Made by a program: the position numbers and the translations under genes. Shown piece by piece: positions 1 to 12,705 of a DNA stretch of 64,000 nucleotides. This stretch comes from Phascolomyces articulosus (lineage: Eukaryota; Mucoromycota; Mucoromycetes; Mucorales; Lichtheimiaceae). The DNA lies in the NCBI GenBank assembly GCA_025677815.1, contig JAIXMP010000001.1, positions 310,001-374,000 on the forward strand, in the 5' to 3' direction. Under the pieces are notes generated by a model that was not told the origin of the DNA, searched no databases, and saw nothing but the letters and a program-made list of their open reading frames with translations. Numbering within the stretch: the stretch's first letter is position 1; the number at the start of each line of letters is the position of its first letter.

Positions 1-774
1 ATTGTTAAAAAATATGCACAACTTACCATTTCCGTTTGTGTAATGATGAAGAAGCAAAAGAAAAAAATTCGGATCCGCGGAACAGGAAGTTCTTTTATAG
101 CTTTTCAATTGAATATCCGAAAAGTGACTCTTTTATGGCGCAGTAGTGATGAGTGGAATCAGCTGTACCGTTATAATATGATGATATTATATAGTGAAAA
201 ACTGGTCAAAATGAAAGAAGTAAATGTCAGAAAAGAAAGGAAAGAGTAGTAATAGACAATATCACTGTTGATGTGGAAAAATGTTTAAGTTGTCTGACTG
301 TTCCTGAAATGTTTCACATTTCTATAAAAAGTCAATGATCTGCACACTGTGGCGTTGCCTTTTGACTAAACTAGGGTTAGTTTGGTTGGAATAATAATGA
401 ACTACTTTATTGTATACTTCACACATTCATTGCAATCTCATTTACTTGATTCCTGTAAACGTTTCAACAGGAATAGTTGATTGTCTTGCAAAAATACAGG
501 TGCCTGTTTCGTTTCGTAAGTTTTATGTTTCCGTCAGGGAACTTATCTCTGAATATGCTTTTTTGTTGATTCATAGAGTAGGAGCTACTTATAAATGGGG
601 TGCTCATTCTTTTTTATAGCTTGCAAATCAAACTGAAGCAAAAGGAAAGAAAAAACAATGCATGACTATATATTCAACAGCACCCAAGGCCCATCTATTG
701 ACATTCACTTCGCCTTGTTTGAAGACTAAGAATATTTTCATGATACACCTTTTTTGACAAGGGTGGCATTTTAT

Positions 775-1171
775 TTATTTATAGGCTTCCTCTTGAATAA
801 AGTTTTTCTCATGATTTGTTATTGCAAGTGCACTTATTAGTCTTCCTTGAAATTTTCCATGAGTGGAAATCCAGCGACGAGTGGAAAAATAAGCGATAAA
901 TGACATGAATGATGATATTGAAGTAACAAAAAACAAGAAAGCAAGGAATAGATGAGATCCCCATCCAAACGCCTGAAAACATTCTGCATAGAACAAGAGT
1001 AAATCATATAAAAAGGGGAAAAAAATAGTTATAACCATATAAAAATATCTTGCTTATACGTTTCTTATTCAAAATTTTGTGTATGTTATTGATAAAGTAT
1101 CAAAGCAAGACGCTAAGAGAGATTACCGTTAAGTATTCGCAATCCAAGTCTACGTAATATTGCATTTTTCA
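775..1171 (-). CDS. Partial spliced membrane-protein gene (left-arm copy)
   Basis: Two exon-like blocks join in frame: 1171-1127 and 983-775. The first is preceded by a branch-point-like ACTAAT and a gatag acceptor; the second by a pyrimidine-rich tract ending in atgcag. The joined C-terminus contains a hydrophobic stretch (key residues HLFLAFLFFVTSISSF) followed by basic, polar sequence ending EEAYK. I found no convincing upstream exons, so it may be a 3' fragment carried by the repeat. No family recognised. A chance arrangement in AT-rich DNA is possible, but both splice junctions and the hydrophobic profile argue for a real or formerly real gene. Confidence 0.35.
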
Positions 1172-2248
1172 CTATCGCAGATCGGTTTATTTTGACGGAT
1201 TAGTATGGAAAACGAACTGGTGATTTTATTTTGCGGAAAAACAATAATTATCAAAGGGTAAAGGTAAGAGGTAGGTGGTTTTTTATTTTGGATAGCAGTT
1301 ATACTATTGACATTTTTTGTTGATGGAAGGGCCTTTTTGGCTTATAACTCGACAAATAAGATTTCATTTATTCTATACACTATGTTATACTATTCTATGC
1401 ACAATGTTCTCTGCTACTTAATTTTGTATCATAAACAAAATAGATTGGATTTCTGGGATTGATGACTATGTTATAACGAAGAATATATCCAACGTATTCA
1501 GAATGGACATATCTATGGAAAAAACAACAAATATATTTTATTTACACAATTACAGAGTCATTGGAAAAACCATGTGAGTTACAGTGTGTTTATGTTATAA
1601 ACGATGAATTATCCACCGAACATTTGTCAGCTTTCTTAATTTACAAACCAAAGCTGGTTCACCCTTTGGTCGTCATGATGAAAATGGAGCGGAAGACCTG
1701 GATGAAAAAGATTATTGTTGTAATTCAAAATTCTCTTTTGTGTAAATTAGAAGAGCAGATGGCAAAAATATTAACGAAGGTATAGATGCACGCATACTAT
1801 CTAAATTTATATTAGAGTAGTTCTTGAAGTATGCACATCATTTTATTATTCTTATGAATAAAAGAAAAAAAAAGCATAAAACATTATCTATTTGGTTATA
1901 ATATGATATATTCTTCCATTCTATTCTTTATCGATAAAAATGGAAGGCATATAAAGTAATGAAGATTAAAGAAGTACATAGTAACATAAAGAAGGGAATA
2001 ACAAAGTTCCATGATCACAATGCAAAGCTATTTTTAAATGACGTAATCTGATTCGCTGAATCAGCAAAAATTCCTCTTGCATTAATTTCTTAACGTTTTG
2101 GCGAAATTGATAGGATTTGCCGCAAATAGGGGCATTTTGGATTGATTTCAAGTCCGGCATCCAATCAAAATCAACCGGAAAAGGGTCCTTCCGTTCCACC
2201 GCCGAATGACAAGCGGCTTTCGGGTCACCATTTAACAATTTCAAAAAG

Positions 2249-2256
2249 TATATAAA
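2249..2256 (+). promoter_or_regulatory. TATA box of the 89-aa gene, with upstream STRE-like AGGGG
   Basis: TATATAAA lies about 130 bases before the ATG at 2385. An AGGGG motif at 2128-2132 matches the fungal stress-response element core, and the 2100-2240 region is clearly GC-richer than its surroundings. The same layout is mirrored at 17268-17275 in the right arm. The leader between TATA and ATG is rich in ACTAC/ACAACA, typical of a fungal 5' UTR. Stress regulation is inference from one motif. Confidence 0.5.
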
Positions 2257-2384
2257 GACACACTTCTTGTACATTTCCCCCAACTTCATTCACTTATCAA
2301 GTACTACTACTTTTACCACTACTTTTTATTACTTTTCTACATTTTACAACAATAACCACTTCAATTACTACAACTACTATAATA

Positions 2385-2654
2385 ATGTCTGCTTTCAAAT
2401 CAATTACCAAATACTTTACCTTTCCCAAGGAATCTTTTGAAGACCATATCAGTAGTACAACTACTTCTCCTGCTAATTCAAGACCTGGATCTATATTTTC
2501 ATTTACTGAATGTTCTGCTTCTTCAAGTGTAAGCAACAAGTATCTTAATGATCCTATGCGTTCTTCCAATGCTCCTGATTATGTCGGAAAATTCAAGGAT
2601 CCAATGGGCCATCACTATATGCAAGGTCCTGATTGTACCAACACCGGTGCTTAA
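2385..2654 (+). CDS. 89-aa protein of unknown function (left-arm copy)
   Basis: Single-exon frame beginning ATG TCT GCT TTC after a TATA box and a C/A-rich leader, ending TAA at 2652-2654. The protein is Ser/Thr/Pro-rich in the middle (around residues 24-50) and ends with a distinctive GHHYMQGPDCTNTGA tail. There is no signal peptide or membrane segment. Codon choice is clean, and the promoter and A/T-rich 3' region look functional, so this is probably an expressed small cytosolic protein. I do not recognise the family. It is present twice, identically, because it lies in the inverted repeat. Confidence 0.6.
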   Translation: MSAFKSITKYFTFPKESFEDHISSTTTSPANSRPGSIFSFTECSASSSVSNKYLNDPMRSSNAPDYVGKFKDPMGHHYMQGPDCTNTGA

Positions 2655-2956
2655 ACAAAACAACCAAACAAATTTTCATGATCCATATACATTTTATATA
2701 TTCTCTGCATTTATTATCTTCATGATGTATACCCTTCATTCTACTATTATCATTATCATTACTACTATCATCATTATTATTATTTTAGCGTGCATTTCAT
2801 CATCTTATCATATTCTGTAAATAATAAATTCATTCATATTTTTATTGCATCTTGAAAAAATAATTGTGTGACTATTGTATTTTTTATGTTTGCTTCCTAA
2901 TTATGGATATTGTTGTTTTCGGCTTTTCTTTTCCTATCAACGTATGCATATATGTA

Positions 2957-3915
2957 TCTTTTCAACGGAACCGTCAAAGTTCCTTTTTCTTTAATGACAA
3001 AATATTCCAGTTATGCATACTGCTAGAAGACAGTCGCGTCTCTATGGAACAATGATCTGTTCTAAAGACAATGGCTCATTTTGTATAACACATGTTGGCT
3101 GCAGTGTTAGAAATAATTAAGATTTCAGTCAAACAAGAATAGCTTATTTCCTTTACTATGCGGACTCTTAAAAAATGAAATTTTTGCACAAAAAGGTATA
3201 AGTAACAATGTGTATAAATTACTTGTTCGTTTATATTTTTTTTATTGAATATACGGAGTGAAGTTAATATATTTGTCTAAAATGATGCGTGAACCAGTAT
3301 TGTTGTGTCTATTTATTGTATATATATAGAAAATAACCAATCATATAATGCTTATTATGGACGGAGAGATCGAGGAGTATTATATTATTTTCTCTTTGTT
3401 GACCTTAGTTTTTTATTTATCAAATATACACAATAGATAAAAAATAACAGACATGTATATATTTGGATAAGGATACATGCTGGAAATAACGGACAGTTTG
3501 CAAAATGGATTATAGGAATAAGCAGTGGACTGGTGTAATCATACACTTTATAATGGATCGAATAACTATTAGAAATCATAACTGAGAGAGCATTCATTGG
3601 ATATGTAAATTAAACGAATAATGATGGATGAATGCCCTATTTCGAAAATTATAACTATATTATGGCGCTGTATTATTTGATATAAAGGTACCGATTTCCA
3701 TATATGATATGGGAGGTGATTTGGATACTTGAATCTGAATTAAACAACCATTGTAAAGGGCATATTTGTTAGTCGCTTGCAGTATTATGCAGTAATCATT
3801 TTTATCATATATACAAGATATATCATAAAAATATACCAATATATAGAAAAAACCTACAATAGCATGTCCTATATAACTTGCAATGACAAATAAACACTTG
3901 TTCTAATTTATGCAA
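2957..3915. other. Gene-free AT-rich stretch
   Basis: Between the inner edge of the left arm and the end of the CDC73-like gene. Only short frames without splice support; no gene, RNA or repeat recognised. Confidence 0.5.
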
Positions 3916-5411
3916 TTAAAAATTTAAGAAGCGCTTATTCACTTGATTGTACTTGTCTAACATATCCCAGAACTGAGATACACAGAGTTTATCGCGATGT
4001 CTTTGGTGACGATGGATCTATAAAATAGATACATACAAATAATATTGCCGTTTTCGCTCTGTAAAGAATGCCAGCAACATGTATTATACAATAGATTATT
4101 TATCAGCATATGTTTATATTAACTTACATCAAGTGGTGTGACGACCCAATGTGCAGCTTTTCCGGATACTTTTTCATCACTCCATTTTGGAAACACGCCT
4201 TTCACTGATAATATATTAAATATATATATAGAACAAAAAAATCAAATAAGCTATTCTCATAAATACAATGATGATCAATTATTATAAACTACCATTTATA
4301 TTGCTCAATTTTTTTTTACCATGCAAAAATAACTCGAAAGGATTTTCATATTTCCATCCTATGAATTGCCATGCTTGCCCGCCAACAAAGACACAGCATA
4401 CACGATTCCTATATTATATGTAGTGATTTATTTAACATTGATTATTTTTTTTTTATATACGTACCATATCGCTCTTCCTTTTTTATTCTCAAAAAAAGTT
4501 ATTCTTGTATTCATCTTTTTATTACCAATCTGATTGACTAAATTTTGCAACAGAATCCACAATATCATAGACAACAACCTGTCCATTTCGCTTCACTCGT
4601 TCCACTGTTACATATTCTGGTTTTTTCATTCCTTGAGCACGAAAAGTTCGAGCATCCTCAAAGCTTTATATCGAATATAACTGACCACATCAGGAATTAC
4701 TTGATCTCTTTCATTATAAGAAGAACTAAAAATCAGAGTGGCATACTATATATTTAAATAGAACCTTACATTGAATTTTCCAGAAATTTCTTCACATTAA
4801 ACAGTGTAATCTTTGCAGTGGGTGCTGAAGGAACAATAATAAGAGGAATCTTATCTGTTGAAAAAAATTCTTCAATTAGTATATTGATTTCTGTTATTAT
4901 TATTTGCTACACAAAATAAAAAAAAGGTCATGATCATGCATTATTTTTACCTTTACGCGTTGATAATTGTTGTTTTTCTACTAAAATAAAAATGATACTC
5001 GTATTTACATATTATTCCAATGATGATTCCAAATTAGAAAATCATCTGTTACAATAGTAATGAATATATAATGAAATACCTGACATGGATGGATCCACTT
5101 CATTAAGAGTATCATCATTTCTTATCAGAATGCTTTCTGCCATATCGATAGCATATGCGAAATCCTAAATACATTATAATTTTTTGTATAATTATATAAT
5201 AACATACTATTTTTTCCCCCATTATTCTTACTTTTGTTCCATGCAGAACATTTGTAGACGTTTCAGTGGGAATCTCACGCGTTCTTTGTTTTTTGACAAT
5301 CTCTTTGTTTTTCATTACCCCGTTATCCTCTTCCATATCATCAATCATTTTTTTACTTGTTTCTAAAGTGTCCATGTCAAATGATACAATCGGAAAAGAG
5401 GGAAAATTCAT
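3916..5411 (-). CDS. cdc73: CDC73-like Paf1-complex protein, N-terminally short
   Basis: Eight exons: 5411-5232, 5164-5080, 4980-4951 (30 nt), 4854-4770, 4663-4526, 4408-4320, 4204-4128 and 4017-3916. All introns are GT-AG and join in frame to give 261 aa. The C-terminal Ras-like domain of Cdc73/parafibromin is clear: PLIIVPSAPTAKITLFN, then CCVFVGGQAWQFIGW, then a tail matching the family's RH-D...FWDMLDKY...RFL ending. Cdc73 acts in the Paf1 elongation complex on RNA polymerase II. The family's N-terminal domain (roughly 150-200 residues) is absent: the frame upstream of the ATG meets a TGA and no further exon was found. It may be a truncated paralogue, or the gene may continue in exons I could not detect. 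It lies inside the inverted-repeat loop. Confidence 0.85.
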
Positions 5412-8400
5412 GCAATTGAAAAAAGAGCGTGTAAAAATAAGATCGGATATTCAAAGCGATGCTCCTACAATAATGCTCCATTGTTTTTTTTTAGTTTATC
5501 TATATTTCTGCATCTTTGCTTCAGTATTTTACTACTTACAATGTTGAACCATCCAATATTAAATCGTTGATGGACATGGTGTTGAAAATAAATTATTGCA
5601 AAGTAATAATTGTGTTTTCCAAAAATTTTATAAGTAAGAGCTTTTACGTAGAGTTTGAAACAACCAACACTTTTCTACACATTGCCTTATATTATTCTGT
5701 CAAAAAATAAAAAATGTTGGCTATACCTTTAAACAATGAACAAACCTAATGGTGTATTGTTACGTCCTGTCTTTATGACGTAACGGAAATATAATAAAGG
5801 TTATGAGTGATAACTCAAGGGAGATAAAATAAGCTATAAGTTTATCTGGGAAAATAAAATAAACAAGAGAAAAATAATAAATCAAAGGTTGTATGTTTAC
5901 GCAACACAATGTCAACAATCCCTAAATATGGGAATTAAAGATAAATAACTTAAAAGATTTAAGAGAAAAATGGAGAGTGACCAATTAGTTGTTTCCTTTA
6001 TACGAAAACTAAGAGAAATTTAATAGGTGATTAAAAATATGACTAAAAGATAACTAAAGGGTGACCAAAAGGTGATTTTTATTTAAAAGAATTTTCTTCG
6101 TCCTATTTATACTATTTCATTTTCTAATCTAGTGGGGATCAGTTGCTAATTTACTGGTAATTTCTGCTTATAATCTGGTAAAGATTGCTATTCGTAGCAC
6201 AAGAGTTGCTTGAGTTGAATCCATAATTGTTATAATCTGAGCGTGTTCTGCTACTTCAAGAGCAACAATTACCTAGATATAAGTAATAATAGCTACAATA
6301 TTGGCATTAGTTGCTACGGAATTAGCATTAGTTGCGCCAGTAGGAGCGAAAGTTGCTTCTCGCATGCATGAATCACGTGTAAAGAAATCTTTATGCGGTG
6401 ACAGTACTTGGTAGTAATTTATTTATAATAATAGTAATAATAATAATAATAAAAAGAGAGCGGGGAAAAATGGAGGTAACAGTATATTATATTATAAGTC
6501 AATTGCATTACACTGTGTTTTGTATTATCTCACTTCAATTGTAACAATCACGTCAGAAAATACAGGGATACAATTTATCAATAAGCAAGTTACATAGCAT
6601 ATTATTTGGAAACTAAATGAAACCACCATTGTCGTTGGTATTTATATATATATATATAATTACTACTGTTGTTATTGATAATTAATATAAGGACAATGAA
6701 AAATAATAAAATACGTAACAGTATTAAAGATTAGTTCTCAATCTGCTTTTTTATTATTATTATTTTAAACTATTTCATTCAATTAAATAATCTTTTATAC
6801 TGTAAGCAAGAATGACACTGATAGCCTTACCACTATTATGTCGCTTATTATATTTTTGAAAAGTGTTATTATTTATTTATTTATACCTATAACATATAAA
6901 AGTTACAATCATGAAGCTATAATGCTCCATCTACTGATCCTTCCCCTTTTAAAATTAATAAACAGTCATCAGATAGTAGTCAATGCTATACAGAAGCCAA
7001 AATTTTTTAAAAAAAATACAGTGGCACTGTCTATAAGATTGAATATAGATTATGAAAATCATATACTACGGTGTATAATAATTGCGTTATAAGTTGTTGA
7101 AGCTCCCTAAAAACGTAAGTTCAAAAGAATAAAAATGATAGATGTATAACATTTTCTTTTATTAGGACTACGGAAGACTTTGTAAAGAAATATGATATAT
7201 ATATTTCTCTCACAATTCAATGACACTTCTCCATTAGATGATATTTTAAAGTCTAATAACTTGACTGAATCATCAATGTTGAATAAGAAAAAAAAATCCT
7301 ATCAAATTACGTATTCCCCTTTCTCTTTAGGAAAAGTATTTTACTTGACGTAGATAGAATTGGCCTTTTATCTTTTTGTAATACGTACTCTGGTTTTTAT
7401 TTTATATGTGTTCCATGGTGCCCCCCCAACAATACCCCAGACTATATTTTACTAACCTTATTAGTTTGAAACCGTATTAATATATAATTTAATCTCTTGG
7501 CATTACTGTTAGAAAAGAAAAACGATAGAAATAGATAAGGTGTGCCTTTATTATTAATAAAAAGCCAATGATGATGAAGAAGAAAAAATTTACTGGGCAA
7601 TAGATTTTATGGGTAATTATTATTGCGAGTGTTAGTTTATTTTCATGGAAAACAAAAATATACTATTCTCACCACTATCTAGGCTATTTTTATTGCGATA
7701 CACCATATGATTTTCAACAAGAAATTCATATATCTGTAAAAGTTTGTCTGTTTTGAGAGCGGGTAATTTTGTAGTTCTTTACAGCATATTGTGTGGATTC
7801 AGTGGCTATATAATGCTGGACTTAATATAAAACCATGTGCTCAAATTGAATTCATTATTCTTTGGATTCGCATATGTTATACTGCATTCTATTTCTGAGA
7901 ATGGTCATCATGATTATGACGAACTTATATTATTAATAACTTTTCTTATCTACGTATTTAATGAGTGAATGGTATAATTTGATTGTTGTTTGACAAGAGC
8001 AATTGTTTTCTTCTAGGAACTCCCATGGCTCTTTTTCCTGGGTATGTTTCAATACTTTATTGCCGATTAATGGATGCTACTCTGATAAATAGCTTCAAAT
8101 GTGGTAAAGTGGTAAAAAAAAATCCGTACTGCTATCACCACCAAAATATTCTTTTACAGGATGATTAATTGAGAATTGTGCAAGGGCGCTTTTATACCAC
8201 ATGCAGTATAGGTAATAACGAGCTAGTTTATCATTATTACTATCATCACCATCATCCATATTCCTCAAACAAATAAGAAAATCAAAAAATAAGGTGATGG
8301 AGGACTAGTAGTTGTAACCACAAGTATTCTTCTATTTCTTATAATATAATATATATTATTTATTAGTTATATTTTTTTTTCTCATCATTCATCTTTCCCC

Positions 8401-10814
8401 CCCCAACCGACTTTTTTCCGCGGTAGTTCTAAATTCATTCATTTGTTGAGAGTGTGTAAAAAAAATGCCACAATATGAAAAAAAAATACAAAAACTCATT
8501 AATTGTAAGTACTTATTGGCAGTAACAAACATTATAATAAATGTTATCCATATTATATTATATTATCTTATACCTGGTACCGATAGTGCCAGTGATGAAT
8601 GTCTGAAATGGTTACACATCATGAGCATTTATTATTTGCCTGGGGTCAAATATTTTTACACCTTAAAAAAAATAAATTATCCTGGATTACATCATCCATT
8701 GTAAAAGTATCAGTTCAGTCATATTCAGCACTACTACATAATAATTAATCAGTCGATATACTATTTAAAAAAGCAATATGATATATTACATAGTATTAAT
8801 GTGCTTAAACATATCCAGAATCCAAAATCGATTAGAATTGTGAGCGATTCTATCCCCGATTTCTTTTTTTTATCAATTGATAATGGATAATTTTCTTTAT
8901 AGCAATCAAACTATACTATCCATTGTTATCTTTAAATATTTATATATATTAACGTATCTATACGGTTTGATGAAGCATAAAATGAATCAATGATACATAA
9001 GACCATATCTTATTATCATCATGATACGTTTCTTTTTTCTTGTTTCAGTGTGGAGATAACCGCGGTTCATCAAATTGTGAAATAACCTTGTTTTATCTTT
9101 TTTTTTAAAAAAAGAAACAAACTGTATAAGGTTTAGTTTTCAATGTACTTTTTTTTTTATTAATTGAATCATTTGCTTGAAAAACTCGATTTGTAATTCT
9201 TGTACGATATATTTTATGCCCAAAGAAAGGAGATTCTTCTGATCTGATCACGAGGTATGGGATTCTGTTTATTTTGCTAAATTTGGGAGCAGATGTGGAT
9301 CCAAGTTACACATTGTATCTATTTCGAACTAAGACTAACAAGGAAAAAGGTGGGGGCAACTCAGATCTGGAATAGAACAATTTTCGATTAGTTTCATGAT
9401 GTGTTGTTGTATCTAATCCATTCCCCGATTATGTTCTTCTTTAACTGTTATTACTTACTAAATTTTCCCCTTGTCTCCGAGGCCCCGGATTGGCCCATTC
9501 TAAATGTATAAAACCGTACAGGGCATTATGATATACTCCCGATGCCCTACATTTTATTTCTGATTATTATACATAACAATGGTAATGTAAATTAGATCGG
9601 CATTATTTAATATGTGTGAGCGTGTGTGGGAAGTAAAGTATGGAAAAATAAAGAAGCATTACTAAAAAAGAAAGACACGTCTTTTTTTTTCTACAAGAGG
9701 AATTATAGCAATTACGGCACATTGAACATTAGAAGTAGATAAAAATGAGTGTTCTAATAAAAAAAACAATATAACATCATAGAATACCATATTGGGACAA
9801 AAAATGACAGGCAAAAAAAGAAAAAAAGAAAAGAATCGACACATAAAACTCTATCTACTTAGTATAAAACTAAAATATTAGATAATAAATATTATTATCA
9901 GCACATGCTACTTTATTATGATAATAGAACAAGAAGTGTATTATGATATGGATTTGAAGAATGATCTGTTAAAAAGAAAGTGTGAGAAACCAAAATGGAT
10001 CTATCAAAATCTAAACTCCATTTTTCTCACCATCCTTTCAGAATTTTTTAGCTCGAACTCACACAAAGATGAGGTAGTACAAGAGATCAGAACCGAATCT
10101 TACCGAGAAAATGGAAAAATGATTAAGCAGTGAAGAAAAAGAAGTCCAAAAAAGTCATAAAGATAAAATGATATAAAGGTATAAGGAAGGTGTGAGAAAA
10201 AAATTATAAAAAATAACTGATGATAGGCGGTCTAATTAAATAGAACAAGATGACGATACGTATCGTAAAAAAAAAAAATAGAATAGAATTAGATATCACA
10301 TTGATTTACTTATTCATAAGGTAAAGAAACATCCGATTTAAAGGTGGGAAAGTAAGCTTTTGACCAGTCATTGAAATAACAACAAGATCCATTGGGTCGT
10401 CTATTATTCATCAACCCGATGAATGAGCCTATGAAATGTCAAAATATGAAGACACAAAGGAGTGGTCCGAATTCTAAAGTGAGACAAAAGAGATATAAAG
10501 TTCTGTTTTGGTATATGTTATACAACAGTAACGACTTTTAGTTTTTCTTTGAGAGATGTTGTGTTTGAACTTTATAATTATATGTTTCTTGTTCTATTAT
10601 TATTCCCCGCCCTCCCCACCATTTCTGATTCATTTCTATCATTGACGCATTATCTCATTTATGGCTTTTGTGAAAAGGATTGGTTATCTATAAACGATAT
10701 ATGTGTGAAATAAATGTTAATTTGAAAGTAGTTAAAAAGACCACTCTTTCCGCTGCCTCCTCCTCTTCTCTCACGCTTCTTTCTCTTTTCCACATTTCTT
10801 AATTATTTACCATC
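5412..10814. other. Long AT-rich region without a convincing gene
   Basis: About 5.4 kb of very AT-rich DNA with homopolymers and (TA)n/(TAA)n microsatellites, for instance near 6420-6450 and 6640-6660. Frames such as 8465-8704 are short, low-complexity or lack splice context. A GC-richer patch near 9470-9550 contains ccccggattggcccattc and a small hairpin (AGGGCAT ... ATGCCCT) that could be regulatory. No RNA gene or mobile element was recognised. Confidence 0.4.
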
Positions 10815-11022
10815 ATGGCAGCAACACAAGAAGTAGTAAATACTTCAATAACAGAAAAACATTTCGTCAACGATTCTACTCAAAGTGATATTAAGAAGGA
10901 GGTGGATATTGAACAAGTATCGGAGATCTCTGATAAACCAATTCCTCCTCCAGATGGTGGTTTAAAGGCATGGCTTACTGTCTTTGGTGCTTTCTGCGTA
11001 AGTCTCACTTATGACATTTATT

Positions 11023-11058
<36 letters not shown>

Positions 11059-12705
11059 AAACAAATACATGATCATCAATTAATATTAATTTGTTTTTCT
11101 CTTCATAAAGTGTTTCCTTGCAACGTAAGAATCATTGATATTATTTTTATAATTAGGATCATTACAGCATCAACAATAACAACAATCAAAAGCAATTAGA
11201 AAAGGAACCAAATTAACTAACTATTTTTTTTTTACTCATTTTTTGTATAATTCCCATTGAATACAATTATATAGTCAAGGTTATGGTTACAGGTAAATTC
11301 ATTTACAACTATTTTAAATTACGAATCTATCATCAGTAACATCCTATATTTACAATTATACTAATTATATAAATATCGTGTCATCTTTTGAATTGTTTTA
11401 GTTGGGGTGTCTATCTCCGTCAATATAACACATATGAATATCCAGGCAACATGACATCATTGTCATGGATTGGTTCTTTATGGTATTGGTTCTGTACAAT
11501 TACTGGTCCAATTTCCATGTGGTTGGCAAGTAAATTTAGTGATCGTCTTATTGTTGGTGTCGCGTGTATTCTTTGTACTTTGGCTTTGATGTTTGCCAGT
11601 ATTACAAATGAGGTAATATTATTGAAACATAAAAAAAAAGGCGGGGATGAAGGAGGAAATTGAACCATAGCGAGTACTAAATTAATTATTAAAAAAAATA
11701 TAGATTTGGCAATTATACTTGACGCAGGGCGTCATGTCTGGTCTTGGAACTTCTCTCGCTTGGTTTGTTTGTCTTCGTAATCCACAACAATGGTTTGATA
11801 AGCGAAGAGGTTTGGCAGTGGGTCTTACCATGTCTGCCTCTGGTGTAGGTGGTCTTATTTTGTCCAACATTTCTAATGCTTGTTTCGAAGCCATTGGCTA
11901 TCGTTGGGCTCTCCGAGTTCTCGGTTTTATTGAACTTGTTGCCCTTGCTATCGGTGCTGTTACTTCTTTCCGTCTTAACCCTATTCCCAAGAATGTTCCT
12001 TTTATTGATTTCAATGATTTCAAGAACAAGGAATACATTATTCTTTTCATTATTCATTTTGTTGGTAACTTTGCATTCTACGTAAGTAAAAAAAAAAATT
12101 GAATTATTTCTTTTTTTTTGGTATTGTGAAATATAGAAAAAACGATTTTGATTATTTAACACATTTTTATCTTCATTTAGATGCCAGCAAGTTTTGTTCC
12201 TTCTTACGCTCAATACCTCGAACTTGACCCCTGGATTGGTACCAACATCAGTGCCATCATGGCCGCTTTGATGTTTGTTGGAAAAATTAGCGTCGGTTTC
12301 ATTAGTGATTACGCTGGTCGTTTCAACATGGCTGTCTTTTGTGGTCTTATGGCTTGTATTGCCCATTTGGCTGTTTGGCTTACCGCTACTAATGCTGGTA
12401 GTATGTGGGCTTTTGCTGTTCTCTATGGTATTTTCGGCGGTGGCTATATTGCCATGATTACTTCTGTTATTGCTCAAGTGGTTGGTGTTGACCGTGTAGA
12501 TCATGGTACTGGATGGGCTTTCTTCGCTTGGAGTTGGGGTGGTCTTGCTGCTCAACCTGCTTGTTCCGCCATTATTGAAATGGGTGCTGGTAACAACTAT
12601 CAAGGTGCCATTATCTATTCTGGTGTATTGTTTTTCGCTGGTGCTTGTTTGTGCTGGCTTTTACGTGTCAAGCGTGGTGGTTGGAAGCTTCTCAAGCATG
12701 TCTAA
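10815..12705 (+). CDS. MFS monocarboxylate-permease-like transporter
   Basis: Six exons: 10815-10997, 11111-11124 (14 nt), 11275-11292 (18 nt), 11402-11612, 11704-12081 and 12181-12705, giving 442 aa. The two micro-exons are needed to restore TM1: the joined segment reads GAFCCFLATQGYGYSWGVY. The N-terminal cytosolic tail (about 50 aa, acidic) leads into PPPDGG, the hallmark entry to TM1 in the SLC16-like fungal family. About 12 hydrophobic segments follow, with an RRGLAVGL loop near the middle and a basic C-terminus. The family imports monocarboxylates or related organic acids at the plasma membrane; the substrate here cannot be told. The pyrimidine-rich leader (10741-10800) resembles a housekeeping fungal promoter. 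Intron 1 carries a (TA)n run. The gene sits in the middle of the inverted-repeat loop. Confidence 0.9.

Larger units (their letters stand above)
1..2956. repeat. Left arm of a 2.96-kb inverted repeat
   Basis: This stretch is the reverse complement of 16568-19523: position x pairs with 19524-x. Eight open frames of the left arm reappear with identical translations on the opposite strand of the right arm, and the segments I compared base by base agree. Identity stops at 2956, where the left side continues tctttt and the right side carries ggttaa. The outer end is cut by the window start, so the arm may be longer. It holds the 89-aa gene, its promoter and a spliced membrane-protein fragment. It could be a segmental inverted duplication, the long terminal inverted repeat of a large mobile element, or an assembly fold-back. 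Confidence 0.97.

Noticed and set aside
1966..2289. 107-aa minus-strand frame over the 89-aa gene promoter (and its mirror at 17235-17558)
   Set aside because: It overlaps the TATA/STRE promoter region and has no independent start or splice signals; treated as a by-product of the GC-rich promoter.
8465..8704. 79-aa open frame with a hydrophobic stretch
   Set aside because: Low-complexity, AT-driven composition, no family resemblance and no splice or promoter evidence strong enough to call a gene.
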